Both the position numbers and the translations under genes were made by a program. From the NCBI GenBank assembly GCA_016703965.1, contig JADJBB010000021.1, positions 620,001-684,000 of the forward strand: DNA of 64,000 nucleotides. The letters run 5' to 3'. Positions 7,988 through 20,669 of this stretch are shown piece after piece (the first letter of the stretch is position 1; each line of letters opens with the position of its first letter). Source of the stretch: Acidobacteriota bacterium. GTDB taxonomy: Bacteria; Acidobacteriota; Blastocatellia; Pyrinomonadales; Pyrinomonadaceae. Below the pieces are notes generated by a model. The model saw only the letters and a list, made by a program, of their open reading frames with translations. It did no database searches and was not told the origin of the DNA.

Positions 7988-10012
7988 ATGAGAAATAGTT
8001 TATTTCGATCGATGGCGGTAATGGGAATTGCGCTTTCGATCTGCACGAGTGCCTTTGCACAAAGTTCGGGCTTCGACACGGCCCGCATGGACAAGTCGAC
8101 CGACGCTTGCGAGGACTTTTTCCAGTACGCCAACGGAACCTGGCTGAAGACCACGCAGATCCCGCCGACAGAATCGCGGTGGGGCACATTCAATATGCTT
8201 GCCGATTCAAACAATGCTCTGCTCAAAGACGTGCTCGAAAAGGCAGCTCGGGAAAAAGCAAAAGCGGGATCGAACCCGCAGATGATCGGCGACCTATACG
8301 AAACCTGCATGAACGAGGATGCGATCGAAAAGTCGGGCATCGAGCCGCTCAAGCCGTTCCTCGCCCAGATCGACAGTGTAAAGACGCACGACGACGTGCT
8401 GAAGCAGATCGCACGAATGCACAATGCCGGCTTGCCCGCGGTTTTTGGATTTGGAGCGGCGGCCGATGCGAAGGATTCGAATCAACTCATCCTAAGTGCA
8501 GCGCAGGGCGGCACCAGCCTGCCGAACCGCGATTATTACACTAAGGACGATCCGAAATCGGTCGAAACGCGTGCAAAATTTGTTGCTTACGTGACGAATA
8601 TGTTCAAACTCCTGGGCGATACGCCCGCTGCCGCTGCCGCCCACGCCGCGACGGTAATGGAAATGCAGACGCGGCTTGCTAAGGTTCAGCTTACGCCGGT
8701 AGAGCGCCGCAATCCTGATAATAGCTATAACAAGATCACGATGGCCGCCGCTCAGCAGCTAACGCCAAATTTCTTGTGGAGCGAGTATATGAAGGAACGC
8801 GGCGTTCCCTCAATGCCGGATGTAAACATCGCTCCGGCGAAGTTCTTCACGGAAATGAATGCAATGATGAGCGACGTTCCGGTGGAAAACTGGAAGGCGT
8901 ATTTTCGCTTCATGGCGGTGAACGCGACGGCCTCGGCATTGCCGAAAGCGTTCGCGGATGAGAATTTTGATTTCTTCGGAAGATACCTCAGCGGCCAGAA
9001 GGAACGCCAGGCGCGGTGGAAGACCTGTGTGCAGACGGTTGACGGCAATCTCGGCGAAGCCCTCGGCATGGAATACGCGAAGCTCGCATTCACTCCTGCC
9101 GCCAAGGCTCGTATGAATGAGCTGATCGATAACCTCATGGCTTCGATGAAGGACCGGATCGAAGGCCTGAAATGGATGAGTCCGGAGACGAAAAAACAGG
9201 CCGCGACAAAGCTCTCGACCTTCAAGCGCAAGATCGGCTATCCGGATAAGCTTCGCGGTTACAAAGGGTTGACCATCGACCGCAAGTCCTTTGCCGGCAA
9301 CACTCTGCGATCGGCGGCGTTTCAGATCAAGCGGAATTTCGAGGACCTCGGCAAGCCGCGCGACAAGACGCGTATGGGCATGACGCCGCCGACGGTCAAT
9401 GCCTCATACAGCCCGCAGAATAACGATATTACTTTCCCGGCCGGCATTCTGCAGCCGCCATTCTTCAATTTTAATGCGGACGACGCTCTCAATTACGGAG
9501 CGATCGGCGGGGTCATTGGCCACGAGATCACTCACGGTTTTGACGATCAGGGAGCCCGCTTTGATGCCGAGGGTAACCTGAAATCGTGGTGGACGCCCGA
9601 GGACACAGCTAAATTCAACGAGCGCACCAAATGTGTTGTGGATCAGTTCAATGGTTACGAAGTGCAGCCGGGCCTGAATATCAACGGAGCTCTTACGCTC
9701 GGCGAAAATATCGGTGATTTCGCGGGCCTCACGGTCTCGTACCACGCCTATCTGAAATCGCTCCAGGGCAAACCGCGTCCTAAGGACATCGACGGATTCA
9801 CCGCCGAACAGCGTTTCTTCCTCGGCTGGGCACAGGTTTGGGCGGGCAAATACACGCCCGAGGCGGAACGCCAGCAGGTCGCCGGCAACCCGCACTCGCT
9901 CCCCAAATGGCGCGTCAACGGCCCGCTCTCAAACATGCCCGAATTTGCCCAAGCCTTTGGCTGCAAAGCGCCGGCCAAAATGATCCGCGAGAAGGTATGT
10001 GAGATCTGGTAA
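7988..10012 (+). CDS. M13-family zinc metallopeptidase (PepO/neprilysin-like)
   Basis: A 674-residue exported endopeptidase, full length for the family. ATG at 7988 follows TTCAGGAG. A signal peptide (to about residue 25, SAFAQ) precedes the M13 N-terminal domain (DACEDFFQYANGTWLK). The zinc site is HEITH (His512, Glu513, His516), with the third ligand in GENIGDFAGL (Glu573). The protein ends CEIW, as M13 enzymes typically end with a C-x-x-W. Neprilysin-type enzymes cleave small peptides before hydrophobic residues; in this bacterium it would act in the periplasm or outside. It is a single gene with its own promoter region and terminator. Confidence 0.95.
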   Translation: MRNSLFRSMAVMGIALSICTSAFAQSSGFDTARMDKSTDACEDFFQYANGTWLKTTQIPPTESRWGTFNMLADSNNALLKDVLEKAAREKAKAGSNPQMIGDLYETCMNEDAIEKSGIEPLKPFLAQIDSVKTHDDVLKQIARMHNAGLPAVFGFGAAADAKDSNQLILSAAQGGTSLPNRDYYTKDDPKSVETRAKFVAYVTNMFKLLGDTPAAAAAHAATVMEMQTRLAKVQLTPVERRNPDNSYNKITMAAAQQLTPNFLWSEYMKERGVPSMPDVNIAPAKFFTEMNAMMSDVPVENWKAYFRFMAVNATASALPKAFADENFDFFGRYLSGQKERQARWKTCVQTVDGNLGEALGMEYAKLAFTPAAKARMNELIDNLMASMKDRIEGLKWMSPETKKQAATKLSTFKRKIGYPDKLRGYKGLTIDRKSFAGNTLRSAAFQIKRNFEDLGKPRDKTRMGMTPPTVNASYSPQNNDITFPAGILQPPFFNFNADDALNYGAIGGVIGHEITHGFDDQGARFDAEGNLKSWWTPEDTAKFNERTKCVVDQFNGYEVQPGLNINGALTLGENIGDFAGLTVSYHAYLKSLQGKPRPKDIDGFTAEQRFFLGWAQVWAGKYTPEAERQQVAGNPHSLPKWRVNGPLSNMPEFAQAFGCKAPAKMIREKVCEIW

Positions 10013-10034
10013 GGTCTTATTGATCGATAAGAAT

Positions 10035-10065
10035 AAAGGGCTGTCTGAAAAAGGCAGCCCTTTTT
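10035..10065 (+). terminator. Terminator of the M13 peptidase gene
   Basis: AAAGGGCTG (10035-10043) pairs with CAGCCCTTT (10055-10063), followed by Ts. Confidence 0.85.
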
Positions 10066-10209
10066 GATTGGCAAGCTGGGCGTCCCGCTTTCAACACCTG
10101 AAGGGCTGGCGCGCCGGAGTTGTAGCAACCTCAGCCAACCGCGAGCTTCGCCGCGGGCAAGCGGGCAAGCGGGTACGCCCGGAGCTCCAATCGGAGGACG
10201 GAACAAACG

Positions 10210-10243
10210 AAAAGGCCGGGAGAATCGCTTCTCCCGGCCTTTT
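10210..10243. terminator. Bidirectional terminator
   Basis: A perfect 15-bp stem (AAAAGGCCGGGAGAA with its complement) and a TCGC loop, flanked by A and T runs. It ends the minus-strand gene at 10262 and can also stop transcription from the left. The 10066-10209 stretch before it is GC-rich and shows no gene. Confidence 0.85.
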
Positions 10244-10261
10244 CCTTAAGAAAGGTACTAG

Positions 10262-11047
10262 TTACTGCTGTCCAACAAAATCGAAGTCAGTCAGGGTATC
10301 GACGACCTGGATAATGCGTGGGGTGAAGCGGTACTGTTTCGAGGCGACGCTGATGGTGTAGGTCTTGCCGGATTCGACGTCTGCGAAGCGGTAGATGCCG
10401 AATGAGCTGGTCGTTGCCTGGCGGCGTGCACCTGAGGCGTCGGTGATGAAGACCGAAGCATTTCTGATACCGCGGCCATCCGGGGTTACGACACGGCCTG
10501 AGATATCAACTCCGGCGGCGGTCGAACCGACCTGGACGCTGCCGTTAGTGTAGGTCGTTGGCAGCAAAGCACCGACTGCGCTCGATACGCTGCGCGACGT
10601 CGGCGTATCGCCAAACGTTACCGGATATAAACCGATCGGGGCATTCGCGGGAACCGTGAAAGTAACGGTCACGATGTTGCGGGTGCCGGCGGCGTAGGTG
10701 TTGGTCGAATCGACCAGGACGCCGATCTGCCCGGCGGCAGCATTATTCGTGTTGGTGCCAAGATTTGAGTTAGCCGGAACGCCATTTCCGATCGTGACGA
10801 CCGGGTTGGTCAAAACAGCCGGGTTGAAGTTAAAGCTGAAGCTCGTTGACGATTCGTTACCCTGCGAATCCAACTGGATCTGCACAACCGCCTGCTGGCC
10901 GGCATTCACCGCGACGCTGGTTGCACGGATGACGCGCCCGCCCTGAGCATTGGCCGATCCGGCGACAAACCCTGAAACTGCCAAAAATAAAACGGCCCCA
11001 AACATTAAAAAAGTCTTGCGACCCGACGAAACTGCTGAATTACTCAT
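10262..11047 (-). CDS. Secreted cohesin-like / regulatory-domain protein
   Basis: 261 residues: a signal peptide (to about 35, GSANAQ), a cohesin-like beta-sandwich at about 38-170 (VAVNAGQQAVVQIQLDSQGN, GTRNIVTVTFTVPANAPIGL), and a carboxypeptidase-regulatory-like domain at about 175-258 (GVDISGRVVTPDGRGIRNAS, SFGIYRFADVESGKTY), ending DFVGQQ. The whole mature protein is clearly homologous to the last 215 or so residues of the 1490-residue protein encoded just upstream on the same strand (which ends DVDFVGQE), pointing to duplication. GAGGAG lies 13 bases before the ATG. Cohesin folds bind dockerins in cellulosomes; here the partner is unknown and the role is probably surface attachment or matrix assembly. 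Confidence 0.8.
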   Translation of the reverse strand: MSNSAVSSGRKTFLMFGAVLFLAVSGFVAGSANAQGGRVIRATSVAVNAGQQAVVQIQLDSQGNESSTSFSFNFNPAVLTNPVVTIGNGVPANSNLGTNTNNAAAGQIGVLVDSTNTYAAGTRNIVTVTFTVPANAPIGLYPVTFGDTPTSRSVSSAVGALLPTTYTNGSVQVGSTAAGVDISGRVVTPDGRGIRNASVFITDASGARRQATTSSFGIYRFADVESGKTYTISVASKQYRFTPRIIQVVDTLTDFDFVGQQ

Positions 11048-11290
11048 TATCTTTACTGGCTCCTCTAAATAGAAAAAAATTGTTCCGGCATAGGTATGGA
11101 CGCAAAAGTAGCGGTTTTTACGACTCCCAAGACTACGACGGGCAGCGATCGCAGGAATTCAATATCTCAAATTATCCGAGATCTCAACACGAGAGAGAAC
11201 TTAAAGTGTATTCGAATTGTCCACTACTGTCAATAATTTTTCATTTTAGCTGGTGGGTCAGTTTGAAATTGTGATCCTCAATAGAGTGCG

Positions 11291-11386
11291 ATCTCAGCGT
11301 CTTCTCTCTGCGAACTCTGCGAGGAATCTACTTGAAGACATACCAACTTTAAGCCTCGCAGAGGTCGCAAAGTAAGACGCAGAGGT
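11291..11386. repeat. Inverted-repeat element in intergenic DNA
   Basis: The left arm (11291-11324) and right arm (11354-11386) are near-perfect reverse complements over about 33 bases; the shared core is CTCTGCGAGG / CCTCGCAGAG. It lies in the 11048-11450 gap upstream of the 261-residue protein and codes for nothing recognisable. Confidence 0.7.
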
Positions 11387-11453
11387 CGCCGAGCTAGGCC
11401 CGTCCCCAGTATTATTTCATATTGACCCACTACCCATTTTGACCGCGTCAAAC

Positions 11454-11476
11454 AAAAAGCGGCCCGCTAAGGCCGC
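11454..11476 (-). terminator. Terminator of the 1490-residue secreted protein gene
   Basis: GCGGCC (11459-11464) pairs with GGCCGC (11471-11476). On the minus strand the stem is followed by five Ts. Confidence 0.75.
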
Positions 11477-11506
11477 CTCTTGGTTAGATGAAATGAACAG
11501 GAAAGC

Positions 11507-15979
<4,473 letters not shown>

Positions 15980-16301
15980 AACGACTCCTGAAAGGCCGAG
16001 AAACGATTATTGGTATCGAAGGCGCCCGGCGGACGCGAAAATTTGAGCGACTGAGCGCTAAGGCTTTTAAAACTTGCTATATAGCCGAAGTATAGGCGCA
16101 TTTTCCCGCATTCTCAATACAAAAAGACACCTAGTTAACACAGATTCAATCATTTAGACTTTCGCGGCCGCGTTATAGCCGGTATTTATTCGTCGCACCG
16201 AAATTTCTAAATGACCGTCGAACTGCAATTTTTCAACGCCGAAATAAAACAAATGTTTATACGCACCTGTGAAGATCAGCCAGATCTTGCACGCCGCCGC
16301 T

Positions 16302-16396
16302 CGGGCCTTTTGTGCAAAGTTATACAATTTACGCAAAACTATACAATGTGAGAAAAACATATCAATGTGTGCATAATATAACGATCTGTGCATAAT
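16302..16396. repeat. Tandem array of 19-bp units (four clear, one degenerate)
   Basis: Four contiguous units of exactly 19 bp lie at 16321-16339, 16340-16358, 16359-16377 and 16378-16396. Units 1 and 2 share TATACAAT and end AAAAC; units 3 and 4 end TGTGCATAAT; units 2 and 3 share CAATGTG. A weaker unit at 16302-16320 keeps TGTGCAAA. The array sits 130 bp ahead of the endolysin gene that opens the phage-derived cassette and occupies most of the informative part of the 16047-16526 gap. Regular spacing suggests iterons or an array of regulator-binding sites. Confidence 0.6.
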
Positions 16397-16526
16397 GGCA
16401 TTTCATTTTATTGTTCTTTGTCATAGCCTGTTCACGGTCGGACGAAACGCAAGCGGCGAATAAAGCCTCGACACACTTGTCGCCCCGAGTCGTCCGATCA
16501 TTGTACAGAATACAACACATAAAACT

Positions 16527-17576
16527 ATGGCATTTACAGAAAACGACAAATTGAAGGCTCTCGCGATCGTCCATGTATTTGAAACGTCAAAACCGTTCGG
16601 CGATTATGCGGCATGCGTGGTGCTGAATGACGGTGCGGGCGTTTCGTATGGGATCAATCAGTTCACGCACCGCTCGGGCTCGCTGGCGGCGGTCGTTCGA
16701 GAATATCTGGCAAACGGCGGGCAGCTCGGCCGCGAGATCTTTACCTCCACTCTGCCGGTGCTCGCGAAGAAAACCACTGCGGCGATCGAGCAATTGGCAG
16801 GCAACGAGCTCTTTAAACGAACCCTGAAAACCGCCGCGATCACGGGTGAAATGAAGGCCGCTCAACGCCTCGTCGCTTATGAACGCTATTTGCGCCCCGC
16901 GATGGAGATCTGCGAGCGGATGAGATTTGTAACGCCGCTTTCGCTGGCGGTCGTTTATGATTCGGTGACACACGGTTCGTGGGAACTGATATCGGCCCGC
17001 GTAAACAGCACAGTGCGGACGACCAAACCGGAACCGCTCGCCTTCGAAAAAAGCTGGATCACGGAATACGTTAGGGCCCGGCACCGCTGGCTCACCGAGA
17101 TCAGAAGACTCAAGGCAACTAACTACCGCACAAAATTCTTCCTCGACCAGATCGCGATAGGGAATTGGGAATTGCGGCTGCCGGTCACCGTACACGGAGT
17201 TCGTCTGCCCGCTGAGTTAGAGGGCGAGACACGCGGACCGATAGACGCCGGGTCACCTCAACCCGAGATCAGGGCGGATCAGAACGAAGAAAGCTCCGTT
17301 CTGCAAACCGTCTCTGACATTACGAGTTCGGCGGCCGAAAAATTTGACCGTGTCGACGGAGTGGTAACAGCCGTTGCGACCCGTAAGGACGCAGCGAAAT
17401 CGCTCTGGACCACGGTAGCCGGATCACTTTCTCAAGCTATTTGGGGCATCTTAGGCGTTCTCGTCGGCATGCCGCGCATTGTCTGGATCACCGTCGCCAT
17501 CATCGCCGCGTCGCTGACGCTCCTTTACCTCTATCGACAAATAACGCTCGGAAAAATAAGAGAAGCACGTTCCTAA
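16527..17576 (+). CDS. Phage-type endolysin, GH46 chitosanase-like with C-terminal membrane anchor
   Basis: 349 residues. The N-terminal domain (about 8-220) resembles the GH46 chitosanase/lysozyme-like fold: a candidate catalytic Glu19 in HVFETSKPFGDY and Asp35 in NDGAGVSYGINQF, then VVYDSVTHGSW. GH46-like domains cleave glycan chains, and in phages they serve as peptidoglycan hydrolases. A charged linker follows, and one hydrophobic segment near the C-terminus (about 318-335, IVWITVAIIAASLTLLYLY) would anchor it to the membrane. It opens a run of phage-like lysis and capsid genes on the plus strand. Membrane tethering at the C-terminus is less usual than a free endolysin. Activity is inferred from motifs only. 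Confidence 0.65.
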   Translation: MAFTENDKLKALAIVHVFETSKPFGDYAACVVLNDGAGVSYGINQFTHRSGSLAAVVREYLANGGQLGREIFTSTLPVLAKKTTAAIEQLAGNELFKRTLKTAAITGEMKAAQRLVAYERYLRPAMEICERMRFVTPLSLAVVYDSVTHGSWELISARVNSTVRTTKPEPLAFEKSWITEYVRARHRWLTEIRRLKATNYRTKFFLDQIAIGNWELRLPVTVHGVRLPAELEGETRGPIDAGSPQPEIRADQNEESSVLQTVSDITSSAAEKFDRVDGVVTAVATRKDAAKSLWTTVAGSLSQAIWGILGVLVGMPRIVWITVAIIAASLTLLYLYRQITLGKIREARS

Positions 17577-17615
17577 AAACTGCTCACTGCTCACTGCCAA
17601 CTGCTGACTACCAAT

Positions 17616-17801
17616 ATGAACGACACAAAAAACATTCTATTAGCCTGGATCAGCTCGCTTTCGTCGATCATTACGACCATCGAAGCTGGCACGCTGATCT
17701 CCATCGTCTCGGCGATCGTGCTGCCGATCACGTTTTTCACGCTTGGCAAAACGATCGACGTCGTCGTGCAGATCTATCTCACGCGACGCGAAAAGAAATG
17801 A
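17616..17801 (+). CDS. Small holin-like membrane protein
   Basis: 61 residues with one or two hydrophobic stretches (about 7-20 and 24-45, ISIVSAIVLPITFFTLG) and a basic tail (LTRREKK). Size, hydrophobicity, charged C-terminus and position right after an endolysin-like gene and before spanin-like genes all fit a phage holin, which would open the inner membrane for the lysin. Holins share little sequence, so this rests on context. The 39 bases before the ATG are a CTGCTCACTG-type low-complexity repeat with no clear ribosome binding site. Confidence 0.5.
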   Translation: MNDTKNILLAWISSLSSIITTIEAGTLISIVSAIVLPITFFTLGKTIDVVVQIYLTRREKK

Positions 17802-17875
17802 CCGGAGGGTGAGCATCCAACTCGCCATTGACTTAATGCCAGAGCATTGGCGAGCAAGATGCTCACCCTCCAGTC
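17801..17875. repeat. REP-like hairpin bounded by CCGGAG / CTCCAG
   Basis: Arms at about 17803-17829 and 17845-17873 are reverse complements with few mismatches (GGAGGGTGAGCATC against GATGCTCACCCTCC). It starts at the stop codon of the holin-like gene. Related hairpins lie at 18617, 29881 and 41943. Confidence 0.75.
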
Positions 17876-17893
17876 GGGTTCCAGACAGAAATT

Positions 17894-18283
17894 ATGATTA
17901 CTAAACAAAAGATCTACATAGCTGCTGCGACAGCCGCGGTCTTTGCGGCCACGCTGCTCAGCTACGGCTGGTCAAATCACCAGATCGCAAAGCTCGAATC
18001 TCAAGTAGCCGCCGCAAAAGCGATTGCAAACGAAAACCAGCAAACGGCCGCCGCGAAAGAACTCGAGGCCGCACAATACAAACAAAAGATCGACTATCTC
18101 GAAACCAAACTCACCGAGGTTAATCAACTCGCGAGGAAACAAGATGAAGAACTGGAAAAACTTAAGCTTAATAGCCGTAATGCTCGCAGCACCGCTGACG
18201 CCGCGCGTCGCACACGCACAATCACCGCGACCAACGCCGAACTCTGCAATAAGCTCGCCGAGCTCGGCCACCCGTGCGAGTGA
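17894..18283 (+). CDS. Rz-like inner-membrane spanin candidate
   Basis: 129 residues: an N-terminal membrane anchor (about 7-25, IYIAAATAAVFAATLLSYGW) followed by a long Ala/Glu/Lys-rich coiled coil (about 30-95), ending LCNKLAELGHPCE with two cysteines. This is the layout of phage i-spanins, which sit in the inner membrane and span the periplasm. The last 140 bases overlap the next gene in another frame, as in phage Rz/Rz1 pairs. No sequence family was recognised; the call rests on architecture and its place after the endolysin and holin-like genes. Confidence 0.5.
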   Translation: MITKQKIYIAAATAAVFAATLLSYGWSNHQIAKLESQVAAAKAIANENQQTAAAKELEAAQYKQKIDYLETKLTEVNQLARKQDEELEKLKLNSRNARSTADAARRTRTITATNAELCNKLAELGHPCE

Positions 18284-18617
18284 CGTGATCGCGGCCTGCA
18301 TGGCGACCGCCGTTGAACTGGAAAAGACAAGAACATTCGCCGCGTCACTAGAAAGCGAAAACCGTTCCTTAACCGAACGTCTCACAACCGAAAAGGCAGC
18401 AACCGCATTGCTCACTGAGCTAAACGAAACGCGTCGCAGCGAATCCGAAGCACTAAAAACCGCTGTGGCCGCAAAGAACGAAACCATCGCCGCCAAAGAC
18501 ACGGTCATCGCGTCGCAAGACAAATTCATCGAGACCTTAAAAAAGAAAAAGCCATCGCCCTGGCGACGCATCGGCGACATCCTGATCGGAGCCGCGACGA
18601 TCGCAGTTCTGAAATGA
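18144..18617 (+). CDS. Overlapping exported coiled-coil protein, possible outer spanin partner
   Basis: 157 residues from ATG 18144, chosen because GAGGAAAC lies just upstream and the protein then starts with a clean signal peptide (MKNWKNLSLIAVMLAAPLTP, cleavage near AHAQ). The first 140 bases lie inside the preceding spanin-like gene in the +1 frame. The mature part is coiled coil (ELEKTRTFAASLESENRSL to about residue 130), and the end has a short hydrophobic stretch (DILIGAATIAVLK). Classical outer spanins are lipoproteins; here no lipobox cysteine is present, so the mode of outer-membrane attachment, if any, is unclear. Confidence 0.5.
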   Translation: MKNWKNLSLIAVMLAAPLTPRVAHAQSPRPTPNSAISSPSSATRASDVIAACMATAVELEKTRTFAASLESENRSLTERLTTEKAATALLTELNETRRSESEALKTAVAAKNETIAAKDTVIASQDKFIETLKKKKPSPWRRIGDILIGAATIAVLK

Positions 18618-18645
18618 CTGGAGGGCGAGCATCCTGCTCGCCAGT
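18617..18645. repeat. REP-like hairpin
   Basis: GGCGAGCA and TGCTCGCC form a tight stem around TCC, inside ACTGGAG...CCAGT. It is a short member of the hairpin family also seen at 17801, and sits between the spanin-like and portal genes. Confidence 0.7.
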
Positions 18646-18677
18646 GGCGGCTGGATAAAACAAAAAGAAGACCACAT

Positions 18678-19166
18678 ATGAACAACGACATTGAAAAAGC
18701 ACTAACCAACCTCCGTGCGAACAGCGGCCGATACGACAAGCCGATCCGCTATTACAACGGCGACCACGATCTGGCGTTTGCGACCGAGAAATTCGAGAAC
18801 ACCTTCGGAACACTGTTTCGCGAATTCGCACTCAACCTCTGCCCCGTGATCTGCGACGCGGTTCGCGACAAGCTCCGCGTCACTGGTTTCAGCGTCGAGG
18901 CATCAACTCACAACTCAGCTAATTCAGTAAACGCGGCAACTCGAAACATCTGGTTTCGTAATCGGATGGCGTCGAGGGCGGGCGAGGTTCACAAGGAAGC
19001 TCTCAAATGCGGTGATGCGTATATGTTCGTTTGGCCGAACGTGAATGGCGCGTGCTCTACCCGAATACCGCATCAGGCATTACGGTTGTCCATGATAACG
19101 GGGATCCCGGAAGCATTGCATGGGCCGCCAAGGCATGGACAAATGCGGATAAACGTATACGTCTGA
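18678..19166 (+). CDS. Phage portal protein, 5' part of a frameshifted gene
   Basis: This frame gives the N-terminal third of an SPP1 gp6-like portal, the dodecameric ring through which DNA enters the capsid: YDKPIRYYNGDHDLAFATEK, a helical segment, then KCGDAYMFVWPNVNG. After GGC at 19047-19049 the frame loses similarity and stops at 19166. The rest of the portal continues in the frame that starts at about 19031. Restoring one base near 19048 (GGCGCG to GGCCGCG) gives ...NVNGRVLYPN..., which reads smoothly. No typical slippery heptamer is visible, so this is a real disruption or a sequencing error rather than programmed shifting. Confidence 0.7.
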   Translation: MNNDIEKALTNLRANSGRYDKPIRYYNGDHDLAFATEKFENTFGTLFREFALNLCPVICDAVRDKLRVTGFSVEASTHNSANSVNAATRNIWFRNRMASRAGEVHKEALKCGDAYMFVWPNVNGACSTRIPHQALRLSMITGIPEALHGPPRHGQMRINVYV

Positions 19167-19972
19167 ACTTATTCTATCCGGACCGCATCGAGCGGTTTAT
19201 CAGCCGGACGAAAGCGGATACATTGCCCGATCCCGCGGATATGATCGCGTTCTCAGACGAGACCAGTGACGCGGTAGATTCCGTGATCGCAAATCCGTAC
19301 GGCGTTGTTCCGGTGTTTCATTTTGCCAACAACGCCGACCTGGGCCAGTTAGGGCGCTCCGAGCTTGAGGCAGCGATGCCGGTGCAGGACGGGCTGAACA
19401 AATCCGTGCTCGACATGCTGGTCGCGATGGAATATTCCGCCTTTCGCCAACGCTGGGCCGCCGGTATCGAGGTCGAATATGACGAGCAGGGCAAGACGAT
19501 CGCTCCGTTCGAAAGCGGTGTCGATCATCTGTGGATCGCGGGAAATCCTTCCGCAAAATTTGGCGATTTTGAGACCGCCCAGTTAGAGCAGTTCCTGAAA
19601 GTGAAGGACAGTTTTCGCATCGACATGGCGTCGGTTACGGGCACGCCGCTGCATTATTTTTTGCAGGTCAACGCCGGCCTGCCGAGCGGCGAGGCTCTGA
19701 AAAAATCAGAGACGCGCTTCATCGCCAAGGTCCGTGACCGCCAGGAAAACTTCGGCCAGGTCTGGGCCGACGTGATGGCCTTCGCCCTCAAGATCGAACA
19801 CGGCAGCGACGCAAAACTCATCACCGAATGGGAAGACCCATCGCCGCTCTCAGAACGCGAATTCCTCGAAAACATCCTGCTCAAACGACAGATCGGATTG
19901 CCGGTAGATAAAGCGTTGATCGAAGCAGGCTATGGCGTCGCGGATGTAAAGGAAATGGATGAAATGCGTTAG
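19031..19972 (+). CDS. Phage portal protein, 3' part of a frameshifted gene
   Basis: This frame continues the portal: RVLYPNTASGITVVHDNGDP, a wing/clip region rich in beta strands, YPDRIERFISRTKAD, FANNADLGQLGRSELEAAMP, the helical KSVLDMLVAMEYSAFRQRW, and the C-terminal crown-like helices. True portal sequence begins near 19049, not at the nominal start at 19031. The repaired gene (18678-19972) would encode about 431 residues, close to the usual 430-500 of SPP1-type portals. It is followed after 28 bases by the scaffold-like gene and then the major capsid gene, the standard head-gene order. Confidence 0.75.
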   Translation: MAEREWRVLYPNTASGITVVHDNGDPGSIAWAAKAWTNADKRIRLNLFYPDRIERFISRTKADTLPDPADMIAFSDETSDAVDSVIANPYGVVPVFHFANNADLGQLGRSELEAAMPVQDGLNKSVLDMLVAMEYSAFRQRWAAGIEVEYDEQGKTIAPFESGVDHLWIAGNPSAKFGDFETAQLEQFLKVKDSFRIDMASVTGTPLHYFLQVNAGLPSGEALKKSETRFIAKVRDRQENFGQVWADVMAFALKIEHGSDAKLITEWEDPSPLSEREFLENILLKRQIGLPVDKALIEAGYGVADVKEMDEMR

Positions 19973-20000
19973 TTATCGCTTCCAACTAAGAGAAGAAATT

Positions 20001-20504
20001 ATGAAGAAACAAACTGAAATAAATACACAACCAGAATTGCCGTTTGTACCGGCATTGTCCGCCGGCGGTTCGGCGGAAACGAATGACGAAACATCAGTCG
20101 TCGTTCCGCCCGCTTACGCAGGCGGTTCTGACTTGGTTACACAACTAAAAGCTGAGAACGAACAGCTCAAGGCGACGATCCGAACGGCTTCGGCTCACCG
20201 GCAGATAACGGGCGAGTTGGAGCGGATTGGGGCGAGGTCGCCGGAGCTTTTGTTTGAGGCGGTAAAGGGTGATCTGCAGTTTGCGGATGACGGTTCGCTC
20301 ACGAATGCGGCGGCGGTCGTCGATCGTCTGCGACGCGATTTTCCCGAGCAGTTCGGCGGCGCCACGCCGCCCGCGTCAATCGATGCCGGTGCAGGAACTG
20401 CACCGGTCCCGCGTCTTAGCAAAGATACCCTCGCCAAAATGAAACCCACCGAGATCGCTAAGCTCGACTGGGAAGAGGTGAAGCGGACGCTGGCTCAAGC
20501 GTAA
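20001..20504 (+). CDS. Scaffold-like phage head protein
   Basis: 167 residues from ATG 20001, with AGAAGAAA upstream (the frame extends to 19959, overlapping the portal, without a better site). It is acidic, with a low-complexity N-terminus, a short coiled coil (LVTQLKAENEQLKATIRTAS), a middle helical region (ELLFEAVKGDLQFADDGSL) and a C-terminal basic/helical tail (KDTLAKMKPTEIAKLDWEEV). Position between portal and major capsid, size and composition match phage scaffolding proteins, which template capsid assembly and then leave. No family was recognised directly. Confidence 0.6.
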   Translation: MKKQTEINTQPELPFVPALSAGGSAETNDETSVVVPPAYAGGSDLVTQLKAENEQLKATIRTASAHRQITGELERIGARSPELLFEAVKGDLQFADDGSLTNAAAVVDRLRRDFPEQFGGATPPASIDAGAGTAPVPRLSKDTLAKMKPTEIAKLDWEEVKRTLAQA

Positions 20505-20520
20505 GGAATGCCCATTTCTC

Positions 20521-20603
20521 TTGTTCCGTGTTCGTTCCGTGCGATCCGTGGTGGAAAAAAAAGATCTTAACCACGGAAAACACGGAACGCCACGGAAAAC
20601 GAT
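20521..20603. repeat. Intergenic inverted repeat (CACGGAA type)
   Basis: CCGTGTTCGTTCCGTG near 20526 is mirrored by CACGGAAAACACGGAACG near 20573, with CCGTGG / CCACGG cores. It lies between the scaffold-like and capsid genes and resembles host intergenic repeats seen elsewhere in the window. Confidence 0.55.
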
Positions 20604-20669
20604 CTGGACTAGCTAAAAAACGGCCCACTAGCTAAAACTGGTGGCGATTAAAAAAAGGAAATTAAGAAT

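Noticed and set aside
16154..16574. Two small minus-strand frames (79 and 70 codons) before the endolysin
   Set aside because: They cross the 19-bp tandem array and the start of the endolysin gene and have no ribosome binding site.
19031..19060. Programmed ribosomal frameshift in the portal gene
   Set aside because: No slippery heptamer or following structure is visible; a one-base deletion explains the break better.
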